Shown here: piece by piece, positions 41,449 through 49,642 of the stretch
How the letters are laid out: every line of letters begins with the position of its first letter
Numbering within the stretch: position 1 is the first letter of the stretch
Assembly (NCBI RefSeq): GCF_009741445.1
Contig: NZ_CP046507.1
Location: 682,001-746,000 of the forward strand
DNA: 64,000 nucleotides
Direction: 5' to 3'
Origin: Mycobacterium avium subsp. avium
Lineage (GTDB): Bacteria; Actinomycetota; Actinomycetes; Mycobacteriales; Mycobacteriaceae
The notes under the pieces: generated by a model
The model's input: the letters and a program-made list of their open reading frames with translations, nothing else
What the model was told of the DNA's origin: nothing
Database searches by the model: none
Made by a program: the position numbers and the translations under genes

Positions 41449-42887
41449 CCGCTCGGCGCGACCGCGATCGATTTCGTGTCGAGATAGCCGTCGAGCCCCT
41501 CGGGCCCCAGCTCGCGGCCGTAGCCGCTGGCCTTGACACCGCCGAACGGCGCGAACGGGTCCATGGTGTAGCCCTGGTTGACGCCGACGGTGCCGGTGCG
41601 AATCCGGGTGGCCAGCGCCAGCGCGCGGTCGGTGTCGTCGCTCCACACCGACCCGGCCAGGCCGTAATCGGAGTCGTTGGCGATCGCCACCGCCTCGTCG
41701 TCGTCGCGGTATGGGATGACGGTGATGACCGGACCGAAGATCTCCTCGCGTGCGATGCGCATGGCGTTGCCGGCGGCGGCGAACAGGGTGGGCCGGACAT
41801 ACCAGCCGCGGTCGAGCCCGTCGGGCATATCCGCACCGCCGACCACCAACCGCGCCCCCTCCTGCTGGCCGATCCGGACGTAGTCGCGGACCCGCTGCTG
41901 CTGGCGGCGCGACACCAGCGGACCGAGGTCGGTGTCCGGGTCGGCGGGGTCGCCGACCCGCAGGCCGCTCATCTGGGCGGCGAGCGCGTCGACGTAATCG
42001 TCATGGCGCGCTTGGGGAACCAGCACCCGGGTCAGCGCATTGCAGATCTGGCCGCTGTTGGACAGGCTGGCCGCGCGCACCCCGGCGGCCACCTTGTCCG
42101 GCGGCGCATCGTCGAGCACCAGGGCGGCGGACTTGCCGCCCAGTTCCAGACTGACCTTGGTGAGGTTGGCCGCGCAGGCCGCGGCGACGGCGCGCCCCGC
42201 GGCCGTCGAGCCGGTGAAGGACACCTTGTCCACGCCACGGTGCCCGGCGAGGTAGGCGCCCAGCGCGGCGTCGCCGGGCAGCACGCTGACCGCGCCGGGC
42301 GGCAGGTCGGCCTCGGAGATCATCTCGGCTAAAAGCAGTGCGTCCAAAGGACTTTCGGGTGCCGGCTTGAGCACGACGGTGCAGCCGGCCAGCAGGGCCG
42401 GGATGAGTTTGGTGACGATGAGGAACTGCGGCATGTTCCACGGCACGATCGCCGCGACGACCCCGACGGGTTCCCTGCGCACGTACACGTCGCTCCCGAA
42501 GAACCCGGGCCTGGTCTCCTGCCAGGGATGGCGCTCGGCCAGATCGCAGAACGCGCGGATCATGAAGGCGGGCAGGCCCACCTGGGCACGCCGGGCGAAG
42601 CTGATCGGGGCGCCGATCTCGGCGGTGATGGTGTCGGCCATCTCGGCGCGGCGCCGGTCGTAGATGTCGGCCAGCCGGCGGATCGCGGCGATGCGGTGTG
42701 ACGGCGCGCCGCGGCTCCACGGTCCGGCGTCGAAGGCCGCTCGCGCCGCGGCCACCGCCCCGTCGACGTCGGACGGTGTCGCCGCATCGACCTCGGCGAC
42801 GGGCTGCTCGGTGTGCGGCGAGATGACGCGGATGACGTCGGCGCGCCGGCCGTGTCCGTCGGTTCGCACTGCGGCGTCGTGGTCCAT
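41445..42887 (-). CDS. NAD(P)-dependent aldehyde dehydrogenase
   Basis: A 480-residue enzyme of the ALDH superfamily. Catalytic residues are present: N151 in VPWNMPQ, E248 in LELGGKS and C282 in SNSGQICNALTR, plus the cofactor loop FTGSTAAGR. It oxidises an aldehyde to the acid, probably a product of the adjacent oxygenase pathway. It is divergent from the first Rieske gene, and the gap contains one copy of the 14-bp motif shared with the reductase promoter. Start ATG 42887 (MDHDAAV) is chosen because sequence before it is not family-like. Confidence 0.9.
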   Translation of the reverse strand: MDHDAAVRTDGHGRRADVIRVISPHTEQPVAEVDAATPSDVDGAVAAARAAFDAGPWSRGAPSHRIAAIRRLADIYDRRRAEMADTITAEIGAPISFARRAQVGLPAFMIRAFCDLAERHPWQETRPGFFGSDVYVRREPVGVVAAIVPWNMPQFLIVTKLIPALLAGCTVVLKPAPESPLDALLLAEMISEADLPPGAVSVLPGDAALGAYLAGHRGVDKVSFTGSTAAGRAVAAACAANLTKVSLELGGKSAALVLDDAPPDKVAAGVRAASLSNSGQICNALTRVLVPQARHDDYVDALAAQMSGLRVGDPADPDTDLGPLVSRRQQQRVRDYVRIGQQEGARLVVGGADMPDGLDRGWYVRPTLFAAAGNAMRIAREEIFGPVITVIPYRDDDEAVAIANDSDYGLAGSVWSDDTDRALALATRIRTGTVGVNQGYTMDPFAPFGGVKASGYGRELGPEGLDGYLDTKSIAVAPSG

Positions 42888-42905
42888 CCGCGCCTCCCGG
42901 GCCAA

Positions 42906-42919
42906 TATCAACTACTTGC
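42906..42919 (+). promoter_or_regulatory. Shared 14-bp motif, candidate MarR operator (site 1)
   Basis: TATCAACTACTTGC, 18 bases upstream of the aldehyde dehydrogenase ATG and in the gap before the first Rieske gene. The exact reverse complement occurs at 46403-46416 just upstream of the reductase gene. Confidence 0.6.
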
Positions 42920-43051
42920 TAATGACGGGTCGAGGATATACCGTCGCCCGTGACGGAGCTCCGCGGGACCGGTGAAACCGGTGCGCAGCTGGTTGTTTCG
43001 CGCGGGCGGCGCCCGGGGTTCCGGTGAGGTCGGACTGCTGAAGGAGCGAGC

Positions 43052-44320
43052 ATGGCGCGATTTCCCAAACCGCCGGAGGGCAGCTGGACACAGCATTACC
43101 CCGAGCTGGGCACCGCGCCGGTGTCCTACGAGGACTCGATCAGCCCCGAGGTGTACGAGCTGGAGCGTGAGGCCATCTTCAAACGGGCCTGGCTCAATGT
43201 GGCTCGGGTGGAACAACTTCCACGCAAGGGCAGCTACCTCACCCGGGAACTGAAGGTCGTCAACACCTCAATCATCTTGGTCCGCAACGGATCCGGAGAG
43301 ATCAAGGCGTTCCACAACGTGTGCCGGCACCGGGGCAACAAGCTGGTGTGGAACGACATGCCGCTGGAGGAAACGCGGGGCGTGTGCCGGCAGTTTACCT
43401 GCAAATACCATGCCTGGCGCTACGACCTGGACGGCAACCTCACCTTCGTGCAGCAGGAGGAAGAGTTCTTCGACCTGGACAAGAGCCGCTACGGGCTGGT
43501 GCCGGTGCACTGCGACGTGTGGGAGGGTTTCGTCTTCGTCAACTTCGCCAAGACACCGGAACAGTCGCTGCGGGAGTTCCTGGGGCCGATGATCACCGCC
43601 CTGGAGGGCTACCCGTTCGACAAGATGACGTCGCGCTGGTGTTACCGGTCGGAGGTCAAGGCGAACTGGAAGCTCTACATAGACGCGTTCCAGGAGTTCT
43701 ATCACGCGCCCGTGCTGCACGCGAACCAGTCGCCGACCGCCTACTCGAAAGCCGCCGCCGAGGCCGGTTTCGAGGCGCCGCACTACCGGCTGGACGGTCC
43801 GCACCGGCTGGTCAGCACCTCGGGGGTGCGGGCCTGGGAGATGTCGCCGGAGATGCGCAAGCCGATCGAGGACATCTGCCGCAGCGGACTGTTCGGGCCG
43901 TGGGACAAGCCCGATCTGGGGCCGATGCCCGACGGGCTCAACCCCGCGAAATGCGATCCGTGGGGCCTGGATTCGTTCCAGCTGTTCCCCAACTTCGTCA
44001 TCCTGTTCTGGGGCCAGGGTTGGTACCTGACCTACCACTACTGGCCGACGTCGTATCACAGCCACGTCTTCGAGGGCACGCTGTACTTCCCGGCGCCGCG
44101 CACCCCGCGCGAGCGGGTGGCCCAGGAACTGGCGGCGGTGTCGTTCAAGGAATACGGGCTGCAGGACGCCAACACCCTGGAGGCCACCCAGACCATGCTC
44201 GAATCGCGGGTGGTCGACAAGTTCGTGCTCAACGACCAGGAGATCCTGCTGCGTCACCTGCACAAGGAGACCGCGGCGTGGATCGACGACTATCGCCGGA
44301 TGTCCACCGCGGGAGTGTGA
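43052..44320 (+). CDS. Rieske non-haem iron oxygenase, alpha subunit (copy 1)
   Basis: A 422-residue aromatic-ring-hydroxylating-type oxygenase. Rieske ligands C91, H93 (CRHRGNK) and C117, H120 (CKYHAWRY). The mononuclear iron site is in NWKLYIDAFQEFYHAPVLH with D211, H218 and H223. Electrons should come from the reductase encoded at 46428. It is about 60% identical by eye to the second copy at 48000, with all ligands at the same positions. Its stop is followed 5 bp later by the small partner gene. The substrate is unknown; no classical beta subunit is present. Confidence 0.92.
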   Translation: MARFPKPPEGSWTQHYPELGTAPVSYEDSISPEVYELEREAIFKRAWLNVARVEQLPRKGSYLTRELKVVNTSIILVRNGSGEIKAFHNVCRHRGNKLVWNDMPLEETRGVCRQFTCKYHAWRYDLDGNLTFVQQEEEFFDLDKSRYGLVPVHCDVWEGFVFVNFAKTPEQSLREFLGPMITALEGYPFDKMTSRWCYRSEVKANWKLYIDAFQEFYHAPVLHANQSPTAYSKAAAEAGFEAPHYRLDGPHRLVSTSGVRAWEMSPEMRKPIEDICRSGLFGPWDKPDLGPMPDGLNPAKCDPWGLDSFQLFPNFVILFWGQGWYLTYHYWPTSYHSHVFEGTLYFPAPRTPRERVAQELAAVSFKEYGLQDANTLEATQTMLESRVVDKFVLNDQEILLRHLHKETAAWIDDYRRMSTAGV

Positions 44321-44325
44321 ACACG

Positions 44326-44652
44326 ATGTCGATGCTGCCCGCCGAGTTCGCCGACCTCGAACCGTTCGCCGACTGGTGCCTGCCCAGCGAGCCCGAACGC
44401 TACGCCAAGAGGCTGGCCAGCTCCATGACGGAGATGAAGGCCTTCTACGACGCGATCACCCCGCGGGCCGAGGAGGCGCTGGCGTTCTGCGACAAGTTCT
44501 CCCTCGACGACCTGCCCGACGACGTGCTGAACCTGATGCACCTGCTCTATTCGATGATCATGGTGTCCTTCCCGGTGGAGTGCTGGAAACAGCCCCGCGT
44601 CCCCGATTCGGGCGCCTCGACCCTGGACTGCGTATCCGAGCCCGTGCCATGA
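44326..44652 (+). CDS. Unrecognised Rieske-associated small protein (copy 1)
   Basis: A 108-residue helical protein: MSMLPAEFADLEPFADWCLP ... FYDAITPRAEEALAFCDKFSLDDLPDDVLNLMHLLYSMIMVSFPVE. Its paralogue follows the second Rieske gene (49265) and shares MLP-x-F-A-x-LE, W-C-L-P, F-Y-D-A, C-D-K-F and D-L/N-L-P-D-D-V-x-N-L. It is too short and of the wrong fold for a SnoaL-like beta subunit. The strict pairing suggests it binds or assists the oxygenase. The family name is unknown to me. Confidence 0.75.
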   Translation: MSMLPAEFADLEPFADWCLPSEPERYAKRLASSMTEMKAFYDAITPRAEEALAFCDKFSLDDLPDDVLNLMHLLYSMIMVSFPVECWKQPRVPDSGASTLDCVSEPVP

Positions 44653-45896
44653 CCACCGTGCTGCGGGCGGCCCGATGGGCGGACGTGGTGGCCGGAAAGA
44701 TCCACGCACCGGCGGTGATCGTGGTCGACGGCGAACGCATCTCAGCGATGAATCCCGAAGGGCCGCTGCCGGATTCGGCGACCACCGTCGACCTCGGGGA
44801 CACCACGCTGCTGCCCGGCCTGATGGACATGGAACTCAACCTGCTCATCGGCGGGCCGGGTGGGCCGGAGGGTCTGCCGTCGCCGATGCACGGCGTGCAG
44901 GACGACCCCGCCTACCGCACCCTGCGCGGGGCGGTCAACGCGCGCACCACCTTGGAGGCCGGGTTCACCACCGTGCGCAACCTCGGGCTGATGGTCAAGA
45001 CCGGGGGGTATCTGCTCGACGTCGCGCTGCAACGCGCCGTCGACGCGGGCTGGCACGCCGGGCCCCGGATCTATCCGGCCGGCCATGCCGTCACTCCGTA
45101 CGGCGGGCATCTGGACCCGACGGTGTTTCAGCGGCTGGCCCCCGGGATCATGCCGCTGTCGGTGGCCGAGGGCATCGCCAACGGGGTGCCCGACGTGATC
45201 GCCTGCGTGCGTTACCAGATCCGGCACGGCGCCAAGCTGATCAAGGTGTCCGCCTCCGGCGGGGTGATGTCGCACAGCACCGCGCCCGGGGCGCAGCAGT
45301 ACTCCGACGCCGAATTCGCCGCGATCGCCGACGAGGCCCACCGGGCCGGTGTCCGGGTGGCCGCACATGCGGTGGGGGACAGCGCAATCCAGGCCTGCAT
45401 CCGTGCGGGCATCGACTGCATCGAACATGGCTTTCTGGCCAGCGACGAGACCATCCAGGTGATGGTCGATCACGGCACGTTCCTGGTGTCGACCACCTAC
45501 CTGACCGACGCCATGGCCATCGACCGCATCGCGCCGGAACTGCGCAAGAAGGCGCTCGAGGTTTTCCCGCGGGCAAAGGCCATGCTGCCCAAGGCGATCG
45601 AGGCCGGCGTCCGGATCGCCTGCGGCACCGATGCGCCGGCCATCCCGCACGGCCAGAACGCCAAGGAACTGGGCGCGCTGGTGCAGCGGGGCATGACCCC
45701 CGCCCAGGCGATCCGGGCGGCGACCGTGGTGGCCGCCGAGCTGATCGAGGCCGACGACGAGCTGGGCAGGCTGGCGCCCGGCTACCTCGCCGACATCATC
45801 GCGGTGCCCGGCAACCCGTTCGACGACATCGCCGCCACCCTCGACGTCCGCTTCGTCATGAAGAATGGACAGATCTACAAAACCCCTGCGGCCTAG
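44649..45896 (+). CDS. Amidohydrolase-superfamily protein lacking the HxH motif
   Basis: A 415-residue protein with the composite beta-sandwich and TIM barrel of cytosine-deaminase/imidazolonepropionase-like enzymes. K199 (IKVSASGG), H240 (AAHAVGD), H260 (IEHGF) and D328 (GTDAPAIPHG) stand in the usual metal or catalytic positions. The strand-1 H-x-H is replaced: LPGLMDMELNLL has E62 and N64 where histidines belong. It either uses one metal, like some subtype enzymes, or has changed function. Its ATG overlaps the stop of the small partner gene by 4 bases. Confidence 0.82.
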   Translation: MTTVLRAARWADVVAGKIHAPAVIVVDGERISAMNPEGPLPDSATTVDLGDTTLLPGLMDMELNLLIGGPGGPEGLPSPMHGVQDDPAYRTLRGAVNARTTLEAGFTTVRNLGLMVKTGGYLLDVALQRAVDAGWHAGPRIYPAGHAVTPYGGHLDPTVFQRLAPGIMPLSVAEGIANGVPDVIACVRYQIRHGAKLIKVSASGGVMSHSTAPGAQQYSDAEFAAIADEAHRAGVRVAAHAVGDSAIQACIRAGIDCIEHGFLASDETIQVMVDHGTFLVSTTYLTDAMAIDRIAPELRKKALEVFPRAKAMLPKAIEAGVRIACGTDAPAIPHGQNAKELGALVQRGMTPAQAIRAATVVAAELIEADDELGRLAPGYLADIIAVPGNPFDDIAATLDVRFVMKNGQIYKTPAA

Positions 45897-45908
45897 CAGG
45901 AGGCAGGC

Positions 45909-46361
45909 ATGGAACTCACCGACAACATCCTGTGGTTGCTCAAGCAGGCTTTCTACTATTCGCTGACCACCATCAACGAGGCGATGCGGGAACACGGCGT
46001 GAGCACCGCCCAGATCGGTGTGCTGCGCCAGCTGGCCAACGAGCCCGGCCTGTCCGGCGCCGAGCTGGCGCGCCGCCTGCTGATCAGCCCGCAGGGTGTC
46101 CAGCTCGCGCTCACCGCACTGGAACGCCGCGGGCTGGTGGAAAGAAAACGGGACCCCCAGCACGCGCGCATCCTGCAGGCCCACCTGACCGGAGAGGGCC
46201 GCAAGGTCGCCGAAACCGTCGTCAACGACGCGATCGCCGCGCATCAGGAGGTGTTCGGCGTGCTGACCGAGCAGGAGCAGCAGACGCTGCGCGAACTGCT
46301 GGGCCGCGTGGTCGAAAAGGGCACCGGCCATGAGTTGTTCACCGATCACGTCGACGGCTGA
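45909..46361 (+). CDS. MarR-family transcriptional regulator
   Basis: A 150-residue winged-helix protein. The DNA-binding region is GVLRQLANEPGLSGAELARRLLISPQGVQLALTALERRGLVERKRDPQHARI (about 36-90), flanked by dimerisation helices. It follows the amidohydrolase by 12 bp and lies in the catabolic cluster, so it probably senses an aromatic substrate and binds the repeated TATCAACTACTTGC motif. An AGGAGG ribosome-binding site lies just before its ATG. Confidence 0.88.
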   Translation: MELTDNILWLLKQAFYYSLTTINEAMREHGVSTAQIGVLRQLANEPGLSGAELARRLLISPQGVQLALTALERRGLVERKRDPQHARILQAHLTGEGRKVAETVVNDAIAAHQEVFGVLTEQEQQTLRELLGRVVEKGTGHELFTDHVDG

Positions 46362-46388
46362 CCGGCCGCCACCAGGGCTGTATCTAGT

Positions 46389-46416
46389 ACTTGAGATCAA
46401 TCGCAAGTAGTTGATA
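46389..46416 (-). promoter_or_regulatory. Shared 14-bp motif with inverted partner, candidate MarR operator (site 2)
   Basis: GCAAGTAGTTGATA at 46403-46416 is the reverse complement of the site at 42906-42919. A facing half TACTTG lies at 46388-46393, giving TACTTG-N11-CAAGTA. The site ends 11 bases before the reductase ATG, where a repressor would block transcription. Confidence 0.6.
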
Positions 46417-46427
46417 CTCTCACGGGG

Positions 46428-47249
46428 ATGGCCGAGCAGCGCACCGCGACGCACGACGGTCCGGCGACGGTGACCGCCCCCGAATCGGGCGGTACCGACA
46501 CCGCCGGACCCGGCGGTCGGTTGTACGCCTTGCCACCGCGGGGCCGGTTCGTGCTGACCGACACCGACCGGCAGCTGGTCGCGTTCGCCGGCGGAAGCGG
46601 CATCACACCGGTGTTCTCGCTGCTGCGCACGGCACTGACGGCCGGCACCCGCCGCGCGCGGTTGTTCTACGCCAACCGAAGCCGCGACGCGGTGATCTTC
46701 GACGAGGACCTGGCGGACCTGCAACGACGACATGCCGAGCGCTTCACGCTGCACCACCATCTCGACGACCAACGCGGGTTCGCCACGCAGGAGGACATTT
46801 CGGCGTTCATCGCGACCGCGGGCGACGCCGACTTCTATGTGTGCGGGCCGAATGAGTTCATGGACACGGTGTGCACCGCGCTGCGCGACGCGGGCATCGC
46901 GGCCGAGCGGGTGCACGTCGAGCACTTCGACGTCACCGACGTCGGCGCCGCGGCGCCGGCCGAGGGTCAGGTGCAGCCCGGCGAGGTCACCATCGTGTTG
47001 GACGGGGCCACCACGACCGCCCCGTACCAAGCGGGCAACACGTTGCTGCAGACCGCCCGCATGGCGGGGCTGCGGGCGCCCTCGTCGTGCGAAATCGGTT
47101 CGTGCGGAACGTGTATGGCACGCCTGACGCAGGGGAGTGCCCGGATGATCAACAACGACGCGCTCGATCCGGAGGAGGTCGACGACGGCTGGGTGCTGAC
47201 CTGTCAGGCGCTGCCCACCAGCCCGACGGTGCGGGTGGTCTACGAATGA
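46428..47249 (+). CDS. Oxygenase reductase lacking the flavin domain (NAD-binding plus 2Fe-2S)
   Basis: A 273-residue protein. Residues about 36-165 form the NAD-binding half of a ferredoxin-NAD reductase (LVAFAGGSGITPVFSLL, FYVCGPNEFM). Residues about 185-273 form a plant-type 2Fe-2S ferredoxin (C221, C226, C229, C259 in SSCEIGSCGTCMARL and VLTCQ). Homologues such as KshB or HmpX carry an N-terminal FAD barrel of about 100 residues. Here only its last strand (LPPRGRFVL) remains, preceded by ~33 low-complexity residues. As written it cannot bind FAD in the usual way. It lies just after the candidate MarR operator. Confidence 0.8.
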   Translation: MAEQRTATHDGPATVTAPESGGTDTAGPGGRLYALPPRGRFVLTDTDRQLVAFAGGSGITPVFSLLRTALTAGTRRARLFYANRSRDAVIFDEDLADLQRRHAERFTLHHHLDDQRGFATQEDISAFIATAGDADFYVCGPNEFMDTVCTALRDAGIAAERVHVEHFDVTDVGAAAPAEGQVQPGEVTIVLDGATTTAPYQAGNTLLQTARMAGLRAPSSCEIGSCGTCMARLTQGSARMINNDALDPEEVDDGWVLTCQALPTSPTVRVVYE

Positions 47250-47986
47250 GGGTGGCGGTGGTGACCGGCGGCGCGTCGGGCATGGGCGAGGCGACCTGCC
47301 ACGAGCTGGGTCGGCGCGGCATGAAAATCGCCGTGCTCGACGTCGACGAGCATGCGGCGCAACGCGTCACCGACGACCTGCGCACCGGCGGCGCGACCGC
47401 GCTGGGGGTGGGCGCCGACGTCACCGACCGGGCCGCCGTCGAGCAGGCCTTCGCGAAGGTGCGCAGCGAGCTGGGGCCGGTGACCGTCCTGGTGACCAGC
47501 GCCGGGATGTTCGGGTTCTCGCCGTTCCTGGACATCACCGCCGAATCCTGGTCGCGGATCATCGATGTCAATCTCACCGGGACGTTTCACTGCTGTCAGG
47601 TCGCGCTGCCGGACATGGTGGCGGCGAACTGGGGGCGGATCGTGATGATCTCCTCGTCGAGTGCTCAGCGCGGGTCGCCGTTCGCCGCCCACTATGCGGC
47701 GTCCAAGGGGGCGGTGATCACGTTGACGAAATCGCTGGCCCGCGAATACGCGCCGCACGGCATCACGGTCAACAACATTCCGCCGTCGGGCATCGAGACG
47801 CCGATGCAGCATCAGGGCCAGGCGGCCGGTTACCTGCCCTCCAACGAGCAGATCGCGGCGAACATCCCGCTGGGCTACCTGGGCACCGGGGCGGATATCG
47901 CCGCGGCGGTGGGGTTTTTGACGTCTGACGAGGCGCGGTACATCACCGGCCAGGTCTTGGGTGTCAACGGCGGAGCAGTGATGTGA
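47246..47986 (+). CDS. Short-chain dehydrogenase/reductase (FabG-like)
   Basis: A 246-residue SDR. The cofactor motif is TGGASGMGE, the acidic residue D35 in VLDVDEHAA favours NAD, the NAG-like motif reads TSAG, and the catalytic S-Y-K are in ISSSSAQRG and HYAASKG. It probably oxidises a dihydrodiol or alcohol made by the neighbouring oxygenase. Its ATG overlaps the reductase stop (ATGA). Confidence 0.88.
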   Translation: MRVAVVTGGASGMGEATCHELGRRGMKIAVLDVDEHAAQRVTDDLRTGGATALGVGADVTDRAAVEQAFAKVRSELGPVTVLVTSAGMFGFSPFLDITAESWSRIIDVNLTGTFHCCQVALPDMVAANWGRIVMISSSSAQRGSPFAAHYAASKGAVITLTKSLAREYAPHGITVNNIPPSGIETPMQHQGQAAGYLPSNEQIAANIPLGYLGTGADIAAAVGFLTSDEARYITGQVLGVNGGAVM

Positions 47987-47999
47987 CAGTGAGGATTCG

Positions 48000-49262
48000 A
48001 TGACCAGATCAGGTAGACCACCGGAAGGCTCGTGGACCGAGCACTACCCCGAATTGGGAACGGGGCCGGTCTCTTTCAAGGATTCGACGTCACCGGAGTT
48101 TTACGAACTCGAGCGGGAGGCCATCTTCAAACGGGCCTGGCTCAACGTCGCCCGGGTGGAGGAGCTGCCCCGGGTGGGCAGCTACCTCACCAAGGAGATC
48201 GAGGCGGCCCGCACCTCGGTGATCGTGGTGAAGGGCAGGGACGAGCGCATCCGCGCCTTCTACAACGTGTGCCGCCACCGCGGAAACAAATTGGTGTGGA
48301 ACGACTTTCCCGGTGAGGAGACCCGCGGCACCTGCCGCCAATTCACCTGCAAGTACCACGGTTGGCGGTACGACCTGACGGGTGCGCTGAAATTCGTCCA
48401 GCAGGAATCGGAATTCTTCGACCTCGATCCGGCCGAGTACGGGTTGCGGCCGGTGCACTGCGACGTGTGGAACGGCTTCGTCTTCATCAACTTCGACCCC
48501 CAACCTCGCCAGAGCCTGCGCGAGTTCCTCGGCCCGATGATCACCGGGCTGGACGGCTATCCGTTCGACAAGCTGACCGAGCGGTACGACTGGGTGGCAC
48601 ACAACAACAGCAACTGGAAGATCTTCGCCGACGCCTTCCAGGAGTACTACCACGTGCCCGCCCTACACTCCCAACAGGTGCCTCCCGAGGTGCGCGACAG
48701 CAACGCCGTATTCACCTGTGGGCACTTCCAACTCGACGGGCCGCACCGGCTGGTTTCCACGGCTGGGCGGCGCCGCTGGCTGATGCCACCGGAATACATG
48801 TATCCGATCGAGCGGGCCACCCGCAGCGGCCTGGTGGGGCCGTGGCGGACGCCCGACATCGGCGAGCTGCCGGCCGGGCTCAACCCGGGCCGGATCGAGC
48901 AGTGGGGCATCAGCAATTTCCAGATCTTCCCCAACCTGGAGATCCTGATCTACGGCGGCTGGTATCTGCTGTACCGGTACTGGCCCACCTCGCACAACAC
49001 CCACCGGTTCGAGGCGTATACCTACTTCCACCCGGCGCGCAGCGTGCGGGAGCGCATCGAGCACGAGGTCGCCGCGGTGGTGCTCAAGGAGTTCGCGCTG
49101 CAGGACGCCGGCATGCTCGGCGGGACCCAGGCGGCGCTGGAATACGGTGTGGTCGAGGACTTTCCACTCAACGACCAGGAGATCCTGGTGCGCCATCTGC
49201 ACAAGGTGGTCGTGGACTGGGTCGACGCGTATCGCCGCGAACGCGAAACGGTGGGGGTGTGA
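48000..49262 (+). CDS. Rieske non-haem iron oxygenase, alpha subunit (copy 2)
   Basis: A 420-residue paralogue of the gene at 43052, with Rieske ligands C91, H93, C117, H120 and iron ligands D211, H218, H223 in NWKIFADAFQEYYHVPALH. The N-terminal 65 residues are almost the same in both copies; the substrate-pocket half differs more, so the two may act on different compounds or successive steps. It starts 13 bp after the SDR gene and ends 2 bp before its own small partner gene. Confidence 0.92.
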   Translation: MTRSGRPPEGSWTEHYPELGTGPVSFKDSTSPEFYELEREAIFKRAWLNVARVEELPRVGSYLTKEIEAARTSVIVVKGRDERIRAFYNVCRHRGNKLVWNDFPGEETRGTCRQFTCKYHGWRYDLTGALKFVQQESEFFDLDPAEYGLRPVHCDVWNGFVFINFDPQPRQSLREFLGPMITGLDGYPFDKLTERYDWVAHNNSNWKIFADAFQEYYHVPALHSQQVPPEVRDSNAVFTCGHFQLDGPHRLVSTAGRRRWLMPPEYMYPIERATRSGLVGPWRTPDIGELPAGLNPGRIEQWGISNFQIFPNLEILIYGGWYLLYRYWPTSHNTHRFEAYTYFHPARSVRERIEHEVAAVVLKEFALQDAGMLGGTQAALEYGVVEDFPLNDQEILVRHLHKVVVDWVDAYRRERETVGV

Positions 49263-49264
49263 CC

Positions 49265-49597
49265 ATGGCGTCCATGCTGCCCAGCGCCTTCGCCGAGCTG
49301 GAGGGCTATGCCCAAACGTGGTGCCTGCCAACCGAAACCGAGCGGTGGAATGCCAGGGTCAACGCGTCGATGCCGCAGCTGCGCGACTTCTACGACGCGT
49401 TCTTCCCCCGCCTCGAGGAGGCGATCGACTACTGCGACAAGTTTCCCCTCGATAACCTGCCCGACGACGTCGTCAACCTGTTGCACATGATCTACTCGCT
49501 GATCATGGTGGCCATGGCGGTGGAGATCATGCATCAACCCGCCCCGGTCGACGCCGCCGACGCGGTCATGATCCGGACCGGCGGCCCGGTGCCCTGA
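49265..49597 (+). CDS. Unrecognised Rieske-associated small protein (copy 2)
   Basis: A 110-residue paralogue of the protein at 44326: MASMLPSAFAELEGYAQTWC ... FYDAFFPRLEEAIDYCDKFPLDNLPDDVVNLLHMIYSLIMVAMAVEIMHQP. The conserved W-C-L-P, C-D-K-F and N-L-P-D-D-V segments suggest a structural helix bundle. It starts two bases after the oxygenase stop. The function is inferred only from strict linkage to the oxygenase. Confidence 0.75.
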   Translation: MASMLPSAFAELEGYAQTWCLPTETERWNARVNASMPQLRDFYDAFFPRLEEAIDYCDKFPLDNLPDDVVNLLHMIYSLIMVAMAVEIMHQPAPVDAADAVMIRTGGPVP

Positions 49598-49642
49598 CCC
49601 GGCGGCCAAGACCGTCCAACCCTGCTGCGGAAAGGAGCGGCC

